DNA from: Lachnospiraceae bacterium
GTDB lineage: Bacteria > Bacillota > Clostridia > Lachnospirales > Lachnospiraceae
Assembly: GCA_949383255.1 (NCBI GenBank)
Contig: CASJPF010000007.1
Location: forward strand, 54,662 to 118,661
Reading direction: 5' to 3'
Length of the DNA stretch: 64,000 nucleotides
Within the stretch, counting starts at the first letter, position 1, and the number at the start of each line of letters is the position of its first letter. The notes below the pieces were generated by a model. The model saw only the letters and a list, made by a program, of their open reading frames with translations, was not told the origin of the DNA and made no database searches. Positions 1 through 9,144 of the stretch are shown here, piece by piece. The position numbers were made by a program, and so were the translations under genes.

Positions 1-483
1 AAGGAGTGGAAAGCGCAGGCGCAGACAAAGGGTTTAAGTGCATGTGCGTTGCTAAAATGTGAGATAGACACAATGTTTTTGAATTGTGAAGCTGGGGAGA
101 AAGACATTGATAGAAATGAGATAGACAAATGCAATCTATTTCTTGAAGCCGAGGTGATACTTGCAGATGGAACCATTTTGACAGATGTTGATACCTTTGT
201 GCCATACAAGCATATGGAACTGCCTAAACCGCATTTTACAACAGAGGTGAAGGAGACAGAAGACCAGTTTGAGATTACAGTGCAAAGTGATGTGTTTGCG
301 CCGTTTGTGGAGCTGGATTTTGCAGATGCGGACGTTATTTTTAGTGATAATTTCTTTACTATTTCCAATGAAAAGCCAGTGAAAATCCAGCTAAAAAAAA
401 GTGATATTTTGCGGGGAAGTTTTGCGGATGCGACAGATTTGAAAGCGCGGCTAATGCTTGTGAGTGTGGCGGAAACATATTAA
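1..483 (+). CDS. beta-mannosidase (GH2), C-terminal end, partial
   Basis: The reading frame is open at the first base of the window, so this is the 3' end of a gene that starts upstream. A TTG codon at position 49 is internal and is not the start. About 160 residues are visible. They are beta-sandwich-like, with the pattern FAPFVELDFADADVIFSDNFF followed by a P-V-K-I-Q-L strand and a final V-S-V-A strand. This resembles the C-terminal immunoglobulin-like domain of family 2 beta-mannosidases, which release mannose from mannan or N-glycan oligosaccharides. The catalytic domain lies outside the window. A secreted GH5 mannanase-like gene sits near 52 kb, so mannan use by this organism is plausible, but the two genes are far apart. 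Confidence 0.6.
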   Translation, partial: KEWKAQAQTKGLSACALLKCEIDTMFLNCEAGEKDIDRNEIDKCNLFLEAEVILADGTILTDVDTFVPYKHMELPKPHFTTEVKETEDQFEITVQSDVFAPFVELDFADADVIFSDNFFTISNEKPVKIQLKKSDILRGSFADATDLKARLMLVSVAETY

Positions 484-629
484 GGAAACACTTTTCAGAA
501 ATGAAAGATGATTATTATAAATACAAAATGTTTGTTTGCTTTTTTCATAAAGAAGTAGTCAAACAGCAGAACATATGTTATAATATGAGTGGCAAGTGAT
601 GTAAATGTTATTTTAGTTGGAGAATCTTT

Positions 630-918
630 ATGAAAAAAGTAAAGAAAGTTGCGGCATTTATGTCTGGGTTTGGGATTATAATGCTATTTCTTTTTATCAG
701 CATGGATCTGGTATTATGGTATCGGCAATCGCCTTGCTGCTAATGGACCACGCTATGGTCTGAATTTTCAGGAGAATGGTATAACTGTATTGATGTGGTT
801 GCTTCTAGGCGCGTTATTATGTGGTATTGGACCGTTTGTCGCAATGCATATTTTGCTCAAGAACACAAACGCAATGGCACATGCATACAACAACGGGACA
901 ACCAGCAATGGTGTTTAG
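630..918 (+). pseudogene. DUF4234-like membrane protein, decayed
   Basis: An ATG at 630 opens 37 codons (a hydrophobic segment ending LVLWYRQSPCC) before a stop. The adjacent frame then encodes GNRLAANGPRYGLNF, followed by a hydrophobic helix and HILLKNTNAMAHAYN, ending at a TAG at 916-918. The second part matches the end of small DUF4234-type membrane proteins as I remember them. The middle of the domain is missing between the two parts, so this looks like an internal deletion plus frameshift. A TATAAT-like -10 lies near 579. Function in the intact family is unknown to me. Confidence 0.5.
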
Positions 919-1194
919 GAAATAGCCTCCTTTTAAGCGGACAATTTTCATTTTCAACGGACATTCATTTATTATACATAATTATGATATAACAATTACA
1001 TATCACAGCCTAGTATCATTTAGTTAATCTAAATGATGTCGTCTTTAAGAATTTTAATCATAGGTCTAGTAAAGCGTTTTTTATAAAGCCCATTTACTAG
1101 ACCTAATTATTAGATAAATTTTGGGTATAACAAGCAAATGGGTTCACATCTATTATTAAAACATTAATCAGAAATTCCTGTACGGTACTTTTTT

Positions 1195-1825
1195 ATTTAA
1201 AAAACTTGTAAAGTGGTGTATAGTAGAAAATAGGAATCATAATAATTTATGTAACATAGAAAAAATATTGGAACAAGGAAAAATTTTAATTGAGAGTCAA
1301 CAAGACGAAAGAATAATTACTTTAACAATTACAAACCTATGTAATTTACATTGCGTGCACTGTTGTATAGATGCAGGGGTAGAGAAAAACGAACTTTCAA
1401 CAAATCAATTGTTGGAAGTAATATGAAAATGTTTGTTATAGAATCCTGATCGTATTGTTATAAGTGGCAGGGAACGGTTGATGCGCAATGATTTTTCATA
1501 TATAATAATACATTTAAGAAAAGATTTTAAAGGCTATTTGATGTTAGCGGCAAATGCTTTATTAATAGATCAAACTAATGCAGCATTTATAAAATAGTAG
1601 AATTATCAAAAGTTGTTCCTGCAAAGCTGACAGATCAAATTTATTTGTCAATCATATGGGATTGATTTATCCATGTATGTTGTTAAGCAGGGGAGAATTT
1701 TGTATGGGAAACATTGTTGAGGGTATTCATATTGATTTGAGAGAAAAATAATCAGTTACTCAGATATTGAAATTGATGAATGTACTGAATGTAAATTGAA
1801 AAAAAGAAATGTAAAATTAATTTTG
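1195..1825 (+). pseudogene. radical SAM/SPASM peptide maturase, decayed
   Basis: Reading through several stops recovers a recognisable protein. First comes ITNLCNLHCVHCC near 1328-1366, a CX3CX2C radical-SAM cluster motif. Next is RIVISGRERLMRNDF, the region after the first sheet strands. Last is NHMGLIYPCMLLSRGEFCMGNIVEG and a final ECTECK cysteine pair, as in SPASM auxiliary-cluster domains. At least two stops or frameshifts break the frame (TGA at 1424, TAG near 1598). Intact relatives modify ribosomally made peptides. The gene lies directly upstream of an FtsX-type ABC exporter and in the same direction, which is the usual setting of such maturases. No intact precursor-peptide gene was seen. 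Confidence 0.6.
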
Positions 1826-1839
1826 GAGGTTAATATGAT

Positions 1840-4344
1840 ATGTATCGTATCTTGATTCGTTTGCAGAAAAAAATACTCATATGTATTGCAATAGGAATTT
1901 TTTTTGCAATTTTTTTGGGATTTGGCATGGGTTGGATGGAAGAGTTTCAGAAAGAAGTGGCATATAAAGAATATCAGTATAATACAGGGAGTTACATTGC
2001 GTATTTTTCAGGGAATCTGGATGAACAGGATATCAATATCATCGTAAATGATAATCATATTTCACAGTGTGGAATTGTAACATACTATAAGAAAATATAT
2101 GAGGGCAAAGGAAAAGATATATGGATCAGGGGAGCTAATGAGAACTATATGCTTCGAAATTCAATTGTTGTAAAGGGCAGGCTTCCGGAAAAAGAAAATG
2201 AGATCATTGCAGAGCAGTGGGTTTTGGAGGCAATCGGATTAGAGGCGAAAAACGGACAGGAGATTACGTTTTCCCTTGAGGATGAAGAGGGAAAGCAATC
2301 CACAGAAACATTTATTGTGTCAGGTGTTTTGGAAAACAGCGCTTACTCAAAGGAAAATGGATTGACAAATATATTTGTGCGTTATGATTTACAAAGAGAT
2401 CGTTATCCGATTGTCAATCTGGATATAAAAGAAAAAGAAGATTTGTTGGAAAGTCTGGAAGATATCAAAGGGAAATTAATCAGTACAGATTCTTTTTATG
2501 AATACAGCAGTGAAGCAGGCGCAATGCGCCAACAACAATATACTCTGACAGGCGAACAGTTGGGAAAGTGTATTTTTTCAGCATTTTTATTATTATTTTA
2601 CCTTTTATGTATTTTTCGACTGTTTGAAGAGCAATATATGCAGAATATTGCAAAAATGCGAATGTGTGGATTCAGTACACGGTATATTTTGGCTGTATAT
2701 TATAAAATGGTTCTGGGATTGTATGTTGTTTTTTCATTGTTGGGATTGACAGCAGGTAAAGTCTGTATGGCATTTCTATCAAAGGCGGCACGGCTTGACC
2801 AGATACATTTCATATTTTGGGGAAGGCAGGTATCAATTCAACCCAAGACAGTTATGCCAATGGTTTTATGCATTTTTTTGTTTACTTTTGTTGCTGTATT
2901 GCTATTCCTAATATGGGTATCCTTCAAAAGTATGAGAGGAACGATTCTGGTGCAGCTGCGGTATGGAGAGAGGGCAGAGAGAAAATCCTGTCGTATGAGA
3001 AAGGGAAAGCTGCATTATAAGACGGAGTGGATATCAATTATATTATTCATCTTAGCACAGGTTTTATGCTTGTCTGTGAGCTATCAGCAGCTCGCAAACG
3101 AGCGAAAAGCTGAATATGAAACTTTTTCACAATGTAGGAATGGGGATTTTCAGATTCTTGGATATCAGAGTGAAAATATTTCAAATGGCGCTACAAGAGA
3201 GCAGTTGGAAGAAGTAAAAAAATTACCGGGAACGATTGCTGTTGAAACGGCGATGGTTTTGCCTGTGAGGGTAAAAATCGAAGACGGTTTGCAGGTGGCA
3301 GATGATTATTATAAGATGTACAATGCGTACGCAAAGGATACTTATTACAGGGAGTTTATCGGTGAGGAGAAGGCAGGTGGCGATATTGTCTATAAGAGTT
3401 CACTGATGGGTTACAATGATGCGGCGCTCAGAAAGCTGTCTGATTATATTATAGAGGGCAGTATCAATATAGAAAAAATGAGGCATTCTAATACGGCGGT
3501 TCTCTTTGTGCCACAGTACGTTGAGGGCAGATACAGACAGAGATTTTATAAAAATGCAGATCGAGTGATGGATTACAATGTCGGAGACTTGATAACTGTC
3601 AAAATCAGAGACCAATATACAGAGGATATGGAACAGTACTGGAGCATGGAAGACCATACAGGCAGTCATGAGGAGGTATTTGAGGTAGGTGCAATTGTCT
3701 ATTATCCTTATTTGCCCAATACATCAGTCATGGGATTGGTCAATCCAGATATTATTATAAGTAGTGACAGAATGTTGCAATTGACAGGGCAGCAAATCTG
3801 CAGGGTAGTAAATATTCAAATTGATCACAGGTGTAATGCGCAGAAATATATAAGGGAATTGAATAATATTTTTTCTTCAGTCGGGGGAATCACAGTAAAT
3901 GATTTTATTTCAAAACGGATGGAACAGCAGATGAGAAATAGGATTTATGCGGTTATTGGGATTTTGTGGTCACTTTTGGTTGGTACTGGATTTATGGCTT
4001 GTGCGGTTATCGGGGTAAAGCATCATATTTTACAGCGCAAAAAAGATTTGGCATTATGCAGGATGATTGGTTTTTCTAAAAAATTACTTCAGACGGATGC
4101 GCGGAGAGAGGCAGGTATCTATTTTTTGTGGATTTCTATGCTTGCACTGGCTGGCACATTTGTTTTACAGTATATTATTTTTCTGCGCAGCGGGATGCAG
4201 GTGATGGGATTAGCGTTTTGGGGGAGAGAATATCAAAAAGCAATATTTATATTTATTAATTTCATAATACTCTATATACTATTTTATAGAAATACAAGTC
4301 TGATGCTGCGAGGAGAGATGATATCACAATATAGGGAGGAGTAG
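1840..4344 (+). CDS. FtsX-type ABC transporter permease
   Basis: An 834-residue protein with the FtsX/MacB permease layout. There is an N-terminal membrane helix (about residues 12-32), a long extracytoplasmic part, a block of three helices around 245-360, a second extracytoplasmic part about 410-690, and three final helices about 705-820. It is the membrane half of an exporter whose ATPase is the next gene, 8 bases downstream. The ATG has a TTTGGAGGT ribosome site 10 bases upstream; an earlier ATG at 1835 is out of frame. The relic upstream encodes a radical-SAM peptide maturase, so the likely cargo was a modified peptide or a lantibiotic-type toxin; this is inferred from context only. The gene is intact although its neighbours are broken. 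Confidence 0.85.
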   Translation: MYRILIRLQKKILICIAIGIFFAIFLGFGMGWMEEFQKEVAYKEYQYNTGSYIAYFSGNLDEQDINIIVNDNHISQCGIVTYYKKIYEGKGKDIWIRGANENYMLRNSIVVKGRLPEKENEIIAEQWVLEAIGLEAKNGQEITFSLEDEEGKQSTETFIVSGVLENSAYSKENGLTNIFVRYDLQRDRYPIVNLDIKEKEDLLESLEDIKGKLISTDSFYEYSSEAGAMRQQQYTLTGEQLGKCIFSAFLLLFYLLCIFRLFEEQYMQNIAKMRMCGFSTRYILAVYYKMVLGLYVVFSLLGLTAGKVCMAFLSKAARLDQIHFIFWGRQVSIQPKTVMPMVLCIFLFTFVAVLLFLIWVSFKSMRGTILVQLRYGERAERKSCRMRKGKLHYKTEWISIILFILAQVLCLSVSYQQLANERKAEYETFSQCRNGDFQILGYQSENISNGATREQLEEVKKLPGTIAVETAMVLPVRVKIEDGLQVADDYYKMYNAYAKDTYYREFIGEEKAGGDIVYKSSLMGYNDAALRKLSDYIIEGSINIEKMRHSNTAVLFVPQYVEGRYRQRFYKNADRVMDYNVGDLITVKIRDQYTEDMEQYWSMEDHTGSHEEVFEVGAIVYYPYLPNTSVMGLVNPDIIISSDRMLQLTGQQICRVVNIQIDHRCNAQKYIRELNNIFSSVGGITVNDFISKRMEQQMRNRIYAVIGILWSLLVGTGFMACAVIGVKHHILQRKKDLALCRMIGFSKKLLQTDARREAGIYFLWISMLALAGTFVLQYIIFLRSGMQVMGLAFWGREYQKAIFIFINFIILYILFYRNTSLMLRGEMISQYREE

Positions 4345-4352
4345 TAAATAAA

Positions 4353-5015
4353 ATGAATGTTATAGAGGGAAGAAATCTAACAAAAATATATGGAAAAAAA
4401 GAAAATCAGACAGTGGCAATAAATCATATGGATATTTCTGTAAAATCCGGGGAATACCTTGCAATTACAGGAGCCAGCGGAAGTGGAAAAAGTACATTGT
4501 TACATTTGATCGGTGGTCTGGAATCTTATACAGATGGTACACTTATGGTCTGTGGTAAAGATTTGAATATGAATGATGAGGCTCTGTCAGCATTTCGCAG
4601 GCAAAACATTGGATTTATTTACCAGCAATTTCATTTATTTCCACAGCTTACAGTATATCAGAATATAGTACTTCCGGCGATGATTCATAAAAATGAAAGA
4701 TATGAACAACGTGCTGTAGAGTTACTGGAATATCTTGATCTTTCAGATAAAAAGAATGCATTGCCATCTGAATTATCCGGAGGGCAACAGCAGCGTACTG
4801 CAATTGCAAGAGCATTAATTACCGGTGCAAAAATGATTTTGGCGGATGAGCCAACAGGAAATTTGGACAGTGCATCTGCGGAAAAAGTAAAAGTATTGTT
4901 GGAGCAGGTATGGAAAACATTCCACATAACTTTGATTGTAGTAACACATGATTTGAGTTATGCACAGAGAGCAGAACGCAGGATAGAAATGTGCGATGGA
5001 AGGATTTTGGCATGA
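4353..5015 (+). CDS. ABC transporter ATP-binding protein
   Basis: A 220-residue ATPase of the MacB/LolD type. Visible motifs are Walker A GASGSGKST (residues 40-48), a Q-loop in IYQQFHLFP, the signature LSGGQQQR, Walker B MILADEPTGNLD and the switch histidine in VVTHD. It should power the FtsX-type permease encoded just upstream. Its stop codon overlaps the ATG of a subtilase stub (ATGA), so the three genes were probably translated as one operon. The downstream part of that operon has been destroyed by an insertion sequence. Confidence 0.9.
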   Translation: MNVIEGRNLTKIYGKKENQTVAINHMDISVKSGEYLAITGASGSGKSTLLHLIGGLESYTDGTLMVCGKDLNMNDEALSAFRRQNIGFIYQQFHLFPQLTVYQNIVLPAMIHKNERYEQRAVELLEYLDLSDKKNALPSELSGGQQQRTAIARALITGAKMILADEPTGNLDSASAEKVKVLLEQVWKTFHITLIVVTHDLSYAQRAERRIEMCDGRILA

Positions 5016-5053
5016 AAGTGGCGGTCTTAGATACAGGTATAGTTCATTCCTGA
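5012..5053 (+). pseudogene. subtilase (S8) gene truncated after 13 codons
   Basis: An ATG overlapping the stop of the ABC ATPase starts MKVAVLDTGIVHS and then stops. V-A-V-L-D-T-G-I is the catalytic-aspartate motif near the N-terminus of subtilisin-family peptidases. Sequence of a tnpB insertion element follows at once. The simplest reading is a peptidase gene, coupled to the exporter, that lost nearly all of its length when the element inserted. An S8 peptidase beside a radical-SAM maturase and exporter would fit leader-peptide removal. The motif is short, so chance similarity cannot be excluded. Confidence 0.5.
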
Positions 5054-6089
5054 AAGGAACACACTTTCTGGATAGGAATGGCTGAAAGAAGTGGATAAAT
5101 TTGCGCTAACCAATGCAATTTACAATATGGATTCTGCCTATCAGAAATTTTTCAAAGAACATACAGGCTATCCAAAGTTTGAAAGTAAACATAATAATCG
5201 TAAGTCCTATACAACAAATTTCACAAATGGAAATATATCTGTAGATTTTGTGTGGGGAAATCAAACTGCCGAAACACAAAGGGATAAAAGCAAAACTACA
5301 TAGAATATTTGAGGGAGAGATAAAATCAGCAACTGTTTCACAGATTCCAAGTGGAAAATATTATATATCTGTCCAAGTGGAAACAGAACATGAACAATTG
5401 CCACATACAGATGGACAAGTTGGATTGGATTTGGGTATAAAAGATCTGTGTATCACATCAGAGGGAATAAAATACAAAAATCCAAAAACGATAAAGAATT
5501 ATGAGAAAAAACTTGCAAAAATGCAAAGACAGTTATCACATAAGGAAAAAAGAGCCATAATTATAAGAAACAGAAAAAGAAAATAGTGTTATGTTATGAG
5601 AAGATTGCGAATAGCAGAAAAGATTATCTACATAAGATTTCCCATGAAATTATTAGCGAAAACCAAGTGATAGTTTCAGAAAATCTACGAATAAAAAATA
5701 TGGTAAAGAATCACCATCTGGAAAAAACAATATTAGATGTTTCATGGAATGAACGGACAAGATAATTGGAGTACAAAGCAGAATGGAATGGAAGGAAATA
5801 CATCAAAATAGATACATTCTATGCAAGCAGTTAGATATATTCAGGGTGTGGATATCAGAATAGAAGAACAAAGAATTTGTCAGTCAGGGAATGGATATGC
5901 CCTGTTTGCAAGACAGACCATGACAGGAATATCAATGCTGCAAAGAATATATTAGAAGAAGGATTACGACGGATAGCATAAAGGAAATGATATAGGGAAG
6001 GGACTGTCCAAATTAACACCTGTGGAGATAGTATGTCTATGAAGCAGGAAGCCCATTGGCTTTAGACAACGGGTAGTTCACTAGTTGAT
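5043..6089 (+). mobile_element. IS200/IS605-type element carrying only a tnpB relic
   Basis: The element holds a degraded tnpB and no tnpA. The right end carries a hairpin-forming segment at 6052-6073 (CCCATTGGCTTTAGACAACGGG) followed by GTAGTTCAC, typical of the 3' end of IS605-family tnpB elements. In active elements this end is also the scaffold of the guide (omega) RNA. The left boundary is set by the break in the subtilase reading frame and is approximate. A gene with its own ribosome site begins about 20 bases after the right end. Confidence 0.65.
5076..5990 (+). pseudogene. TnpB-like RNA-guided nuclease, degraded
   Basis: Successive frames give WLKEVDKFALTNAIYNMDSA, GYPKFESKHNNRKSY, VGLDLGIKDLCITSEG (the RuvC aspartate strand), then IISENQVIVSENLRIKNM and a last part with CPVCK and [11 protein letters not shown], the zinc-ribbon and final RuvC aspartate region. 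The frame is broken near 5250, at 5584, near 5760 and near 5830. The N-terminal 60 or so residues of a full TnpB are missing. Intact TnpB proteins cut DNA next to a guide sequence and help the element persist; this copy cannot be active. Confidence 0.75.
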
Positions 6090-6111
6090 TACATTAAGGA
6101 GTGTGATATAA

Positions 6112-6966
6112 GTGGTAAACACAATTGTTTTTCCGTCAAGCTTTTTTGATATATATAAAGTTGACGAGGATTTGCAGGAAGAATATAACGCAGTTATGGA
6201 AACTGGACTGTTTGATGTGGTGATATTTGGATATGAAAAATGGTTTGACGAGGGGAAACTAATATTAACTGGAGCGCCGTCAAGACAAGTGACAGCGGTT
6301 TATCGCGGGTGGATGATGAAACCAGAACAGTATGAGTGGTTTTACAATCAATTGCGAGCACACGGAATCTGTCTAGTGACAGAGCCAGAAGCATATACAG
6401 CAATGCATGTTTTTCCAAATGTATATAAGTTTGTTGCAAAAGACACCGCTAAAATGCAGATTTTTCCATTACATAAAGAAATTAATATTACAGAAGTGAA
6501 AAAAGAATTTTCACGGTTTATGGTGAAAGACTATGTAAAGTCTGTTAAGGGTACAGAGTTTCCGCGATATTTTGACCATTCTATTGAACAAGATGCATTT
6601 AATCAATGGATGGAGGTGTTTTATCAATATCGTGGAAACCTGCTTACAGGAGGAATTTGTATTAAGGAATTTTTGGATTTAAAACAATACGAGGACAAAA
6701 CAAATGAGTATCGTGTGTTTTATATCAACCATGAAATTGCGACTATATCGCGAAATTCTGGTCAGCCTCCAACTGCCGCTATGCCGCCAAAAGAACTTGT
6801 CGAGAAGTATTGTAATCTGCCAAGTGTGTTTTATACAATCGATTTTGCAGAGCTGGACAATGGCACTTGGCGGATTATAGAGGCGGGAGATGGCAGCGTA
6901 TCTGGGCTTTCGGAGGGGCAGGATTACGGGGCATTTTTTCGAGCGCTTTATCAGTGCTTGTTATAG
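6112..6966 (+). CDS. ATP-grasp domain protein
   Basis: A 284-residue protein starting at GTG with a TTAAGGAG ribosome site 10 bases upstream. The C-terminal half carries features of the ATP-grasp fold: FMVKDYVKSVKG (lysine-containing strand), EYRVFYIN and the terminal metal-binding segment WRIIEAGDGSVSGLS. Enzymes of this fold join a carboxylate to an amine or thiol through an acyl-phosphate. The substrate cannot be read from the sequence. The gene sits right after the tnpB element and overlaps the convergent MATE gene by 6 bases at its end. Whether it once belonged to the peptide locus upstream is unknown. Confidence 0.65.
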   Translation: MVNTIVFPSSFFDIYKVDEDLQEEYNAVMETGLFDVVIFGYEKWFDEGKLILTGAPSRQVTAVYRGWMMKPEQYEWFYNQLRAHGICLVTEPEAYTAMHVFPNVYKFVAKDTAKMQIFPLHKEINITEVKKEFSRFMVKDYVKSVKGTEFPRYFDHSIEQDAFNQWMEVFYQYRGNLLTGGICIKEFLDLKQYEDKTNEYRVFYINHEIATISRNSGQPPTAAMPPKELVEKYCNLPSVFYTIDFAELDNGTWRIIEAGDGSVSGLSEGQDYGAFFRALYQCLL

Positions 6967-8292
6967 ATAATGGTAGTTGTCTTTCTTTTTAATAAAAAAG
7001 TAGACAGTGATAATAAGTGCGAGTAGTTCCGCGGCTACAATTGCAAGCCAGATGCCATCAATGCCCCATAGGAGTGGGAGAATTAGTACGGCTGCAACTT
7101 GAAATAGCAGTGTTCGCAGAAAAGAAATAGCGGCGGAAACAACGCCATTTCCAAGTGCTGTAAAGAAGGCAGAACCGAAAATATTATAGCCCATAAATAA
7201 AAATGACAGTGAATATAAAGCCAGTGCGCGCGTGGTTAATTCGGTCAAATCAATATCATAGCCAACAAAAATTTTTGCAAGTGGCTGTGCAGTTAGGATT
7301 GCCAATGCTGTCAAAAGAATATTCCAAAGCGTAATTAGAGATAGGCTTTTTTTGAATAAGCCTTTTAATTCTATGTGATTTCCAGCGCCATAGTGATAGC
7401 CAATAATAGGCGCACTGCCAATGGAATAGCCAATAAAGATTGCTGCAAAGATAAAGCTTACATACATAATAATGCCATATGCGGCGACGCCATCTTCACC
7501 AATATAGTGCATTAGTTGGAAATTATATAATATATTGACAAGTGACATCGAAATATTGGTCATTAACTCGGAGGAGCCATTCATACAAGTTTTGCCTAAA
7601 ATGCGCGCATTCAGTTTGGTTTTTACCAAGCGCAGTTTGCTTGTGTTTGGTCTTAAAAAATATATGAGCGGCACAAGTCCGCCGATTAATTGGCTTGCGG
7701 CAGTAGCTGCGGCTGCACCAACAATGCCCCAATGAAAAATAACAATAAAAACAAAATCAAGCAGCATATTGGTAACGCCCGCAGCTACAGTGACAGCAAG
7801 ACCAAGCTGTGGGCGTTCGGCTGTGACCAGAAAACTCTGGAATACATTTTGCAACATAAATGCTGTCAGTGTACATAGGATAATACGACCATACACAACA
7901 CAGTTGTCAAGCATCTCGCCGGCAGCGCCAAAAGCGGCGGCAATTGGACGCAAAAAGAGGAGACCAGCCAGTGTCAGTACGATACCGCTTCCAATAACAA
8001 CATAGACCATCATGGAAAAATATTGATTTGCCTTGTCTGGTTTTCCCTCTCCGAGTGCTTGTGAGACAACGGCGCTTCCGCCTGTGCCAAACATAAATCC
8101 AACAGCACCCATAATCATTAAAAATGGCATGATTAGATTGACGGCGGCAAATGGCGTCTTTCCTACATAATTCGATACAAACAGACCATCAACCACACCA
8201 TAAATGGAAGTAAAAATCATCATAATAATAGATGGGAAAACAAACCGTAATAATCGTGGTGTTGTAAAATGGTCTGATAATTGAATTTTCAT
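6961..8292 (-). CDS. MATE family efflux transporter
   Basis: A 443-residue membrane protein with about twelve helices and the MATE two-repeat arrangement. It starts with LRFVFPSIIMMIFTSIYGVVDGLF and has the second-repeat counterpart near residue 240. Members export drugs, dyes or metabolites in exchange for sodium or protons. The start ATG overlaps the stop of a marR gene by one base (TAATG), with an AAGGAG ribosome site inside marR, so the pair is translationally coupled. MarR probably controls it and the substrate may be the inducer. Confidence 0.9.
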   Translation of the reverse strand: MKIQLSDHFTTPRLLRFVFPSIIMMIFTSIYGVVDGLFVSNYVGKTPFAAVNLIMPFLMIMGAVGFMFGTGGSAVVSQALGEGKPDKANQYFSMMVYVVIGSGIVLTLAGLLFLRPIAAAFGAAGEMLDNCVVYGRIILCTLTAFMLQNVFQSFLVTAERPQLGLAVTVAAGVTNMLLDFVFIVIFHWGIVGAAAATAASQLIGGLVPLIYFLRPNTSKLRLVKTKLNARILGKTCMNGSSELMTNISMSLVNILYNFQLMHYIGEDGVAAYGIIMYVSFIFAAIFIGYSIGSAPIIGYHYGAGNHIELKGLFKKSLSLITLWNILLTALAILTAQPLAKIFVGYDIDLTELTTRALALYSLSFLFMGYNIFGSAFFTALGNGVVSAAISFLRTLLFQVAAVLILPLLWGIDGIWLAIVAAELLALIITVYFFIKKKDNYHYL

Positions 8293-8735
8293 TATAATGC
8301 TCCTTTCTGCATCTGACTGCGCAGGCAGTCCAGATATTTTTCTGTCAGTGAGAGTAATAAGTCTGTTTCGTCTGGTAACATTTGAGAGAGTGCCTCATTT
8401 TCCATAGTAATAATAGGTGCAATGGTTTCTTTTATAAATTGTTCGCCGGAAGGCGTTAGGAAAATATGCATTTCTCGTCCTTTTCCCGGCTTTAAACAAA
8501 GCATTCCTTCTTTTTCTAACTTATGAATTGCAGAGTGAATTGTTTGCTTGCGAGTAAATGCATAATCGCAGATGTCTTTCTGGCAACAACCATCGCCAAG
8601 TGCGGCAATGGCATAGAAGATATCAAAAACACTGTCAGAGATACCAAGTTGGACACAAAGATTATGATAAAATTCGGAAATTGCTTTGTTTAGGCGGTTT
8701 AGTTCATTTTGTTTAGGCAAGAGGTGTGGCGTCAT
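8292..8735 (-). CDS. MarR family transcriptional regulator
   Basis: A 147-residue winged-helix protein. CCQKDICDYAFTRKQTIHSAIHKLEKEGML forms the helix-turn-helix and wing region, flanked by helices for dimer formation. It is the first gene of a two-gene operon with a MATE exporter. The promoter upstream carries an inverted repeat that overlaps the -10 hexamer, which suggests self-repression released by a small ligand. Confidence 0.85.
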   Translation of the reverse strand: MTPHLLPKQNELNRLNKAISEFYHNLCVQLGISDSVFDIFYAIAALGDGCCQKDICDYAFTRKQTIHSAIHKLEKEGMLCLKPGKGREMHIFLTPSGEQFIKETIAPIITMENEALSQMLPDETDLLLSLTEKYLDCLRSQMQKGAL

Positions 8736-8825
8736 GGTATAAAATTCCTTTCAAGTTTATTTTAAATTTCTTTTTCGGAACTGTGCAAAGGATTGGTGTG
8801 TAATTTATTTTATAGAGACAAGTCC

Positions 8826-8869
8826 GATTTCATACTTGCTATCTTAGTCCGAAATCAGATTTGTGTCAA
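8826..8869 (-). promoter_or_regulatory. marR-MATE promoter with operator
   Basis: On the minus strand TTGACA (8864-8869) is followed after 17 bases by TAAGAT (8841-8846), a near-consensus sigma-A promoter. Two 6-bp arms, GATTTC and GAAATC, at 8851-8856 and 8826-8831 flank the -10 with 19 bases between them. The arrangement suits binding by the MarR protein encoded downstream; the assignment is by position only. Confidence 0.55.
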
Positions 8870-8908
8870 GTATTTTTTTATTTTAAGTGAAGTGTATTAT
8901 ATACAATA

Positions 8909-9144
8909 TTGCAAAGCATAGGAAACATATGGTAAAATAGCGACGGATAAGGAATTGTAGAAGGGCAACTGATACAAATTGCAATGAAAATTACAAGTGT
9001 GATATCAGTTATAGTGCGAGAGAACAGCGCAAAGAGACTTCAAGAGTTTGACACAAATGTGAGGGGATTTAGATTGTTGTGTCTCTATCGTTTTGTAGGA
9101 TTTTATGGACTTTGAGGGGTTATTAAAAATGGGGGAATTTTATA
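8909..9144 (+). promoter_or_regulatory. chemoreceptor promoter and structured leader
   Basis: TTGCAA (8909-8914) and TAAAAT (8933-8938) with 18-base spacing form a candidate promoter. The leader of about 200 bases contains two inverted repeats: AACTGATA/TATCAGTT (8967-8974 with 9003-9010) and GACACAA/TTGTGTC (9050-9056 with 9077-9083). I could not match it to a known riboswitch; it lacks the conserved core of the cyclic-di-GMP-I class. Confidence 0.35.

Noticed and set aside
49..483. CDS starting at TTG 49
   Set aside because: The frame is open to the first base of the window and the sequence is beta-sandwich throughout, so it is the end of a longer gene.
795..992. 65-residue ORF
   Set aside because: It is in a different frame from the DUF4234-like relic that covers the same bases.
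8945..9144. Cyclic-di-GMP riboswitch before the chemoreceptor gene
   Set aside because: The conserved GEMM core could not be found; only generic hairpins are present.
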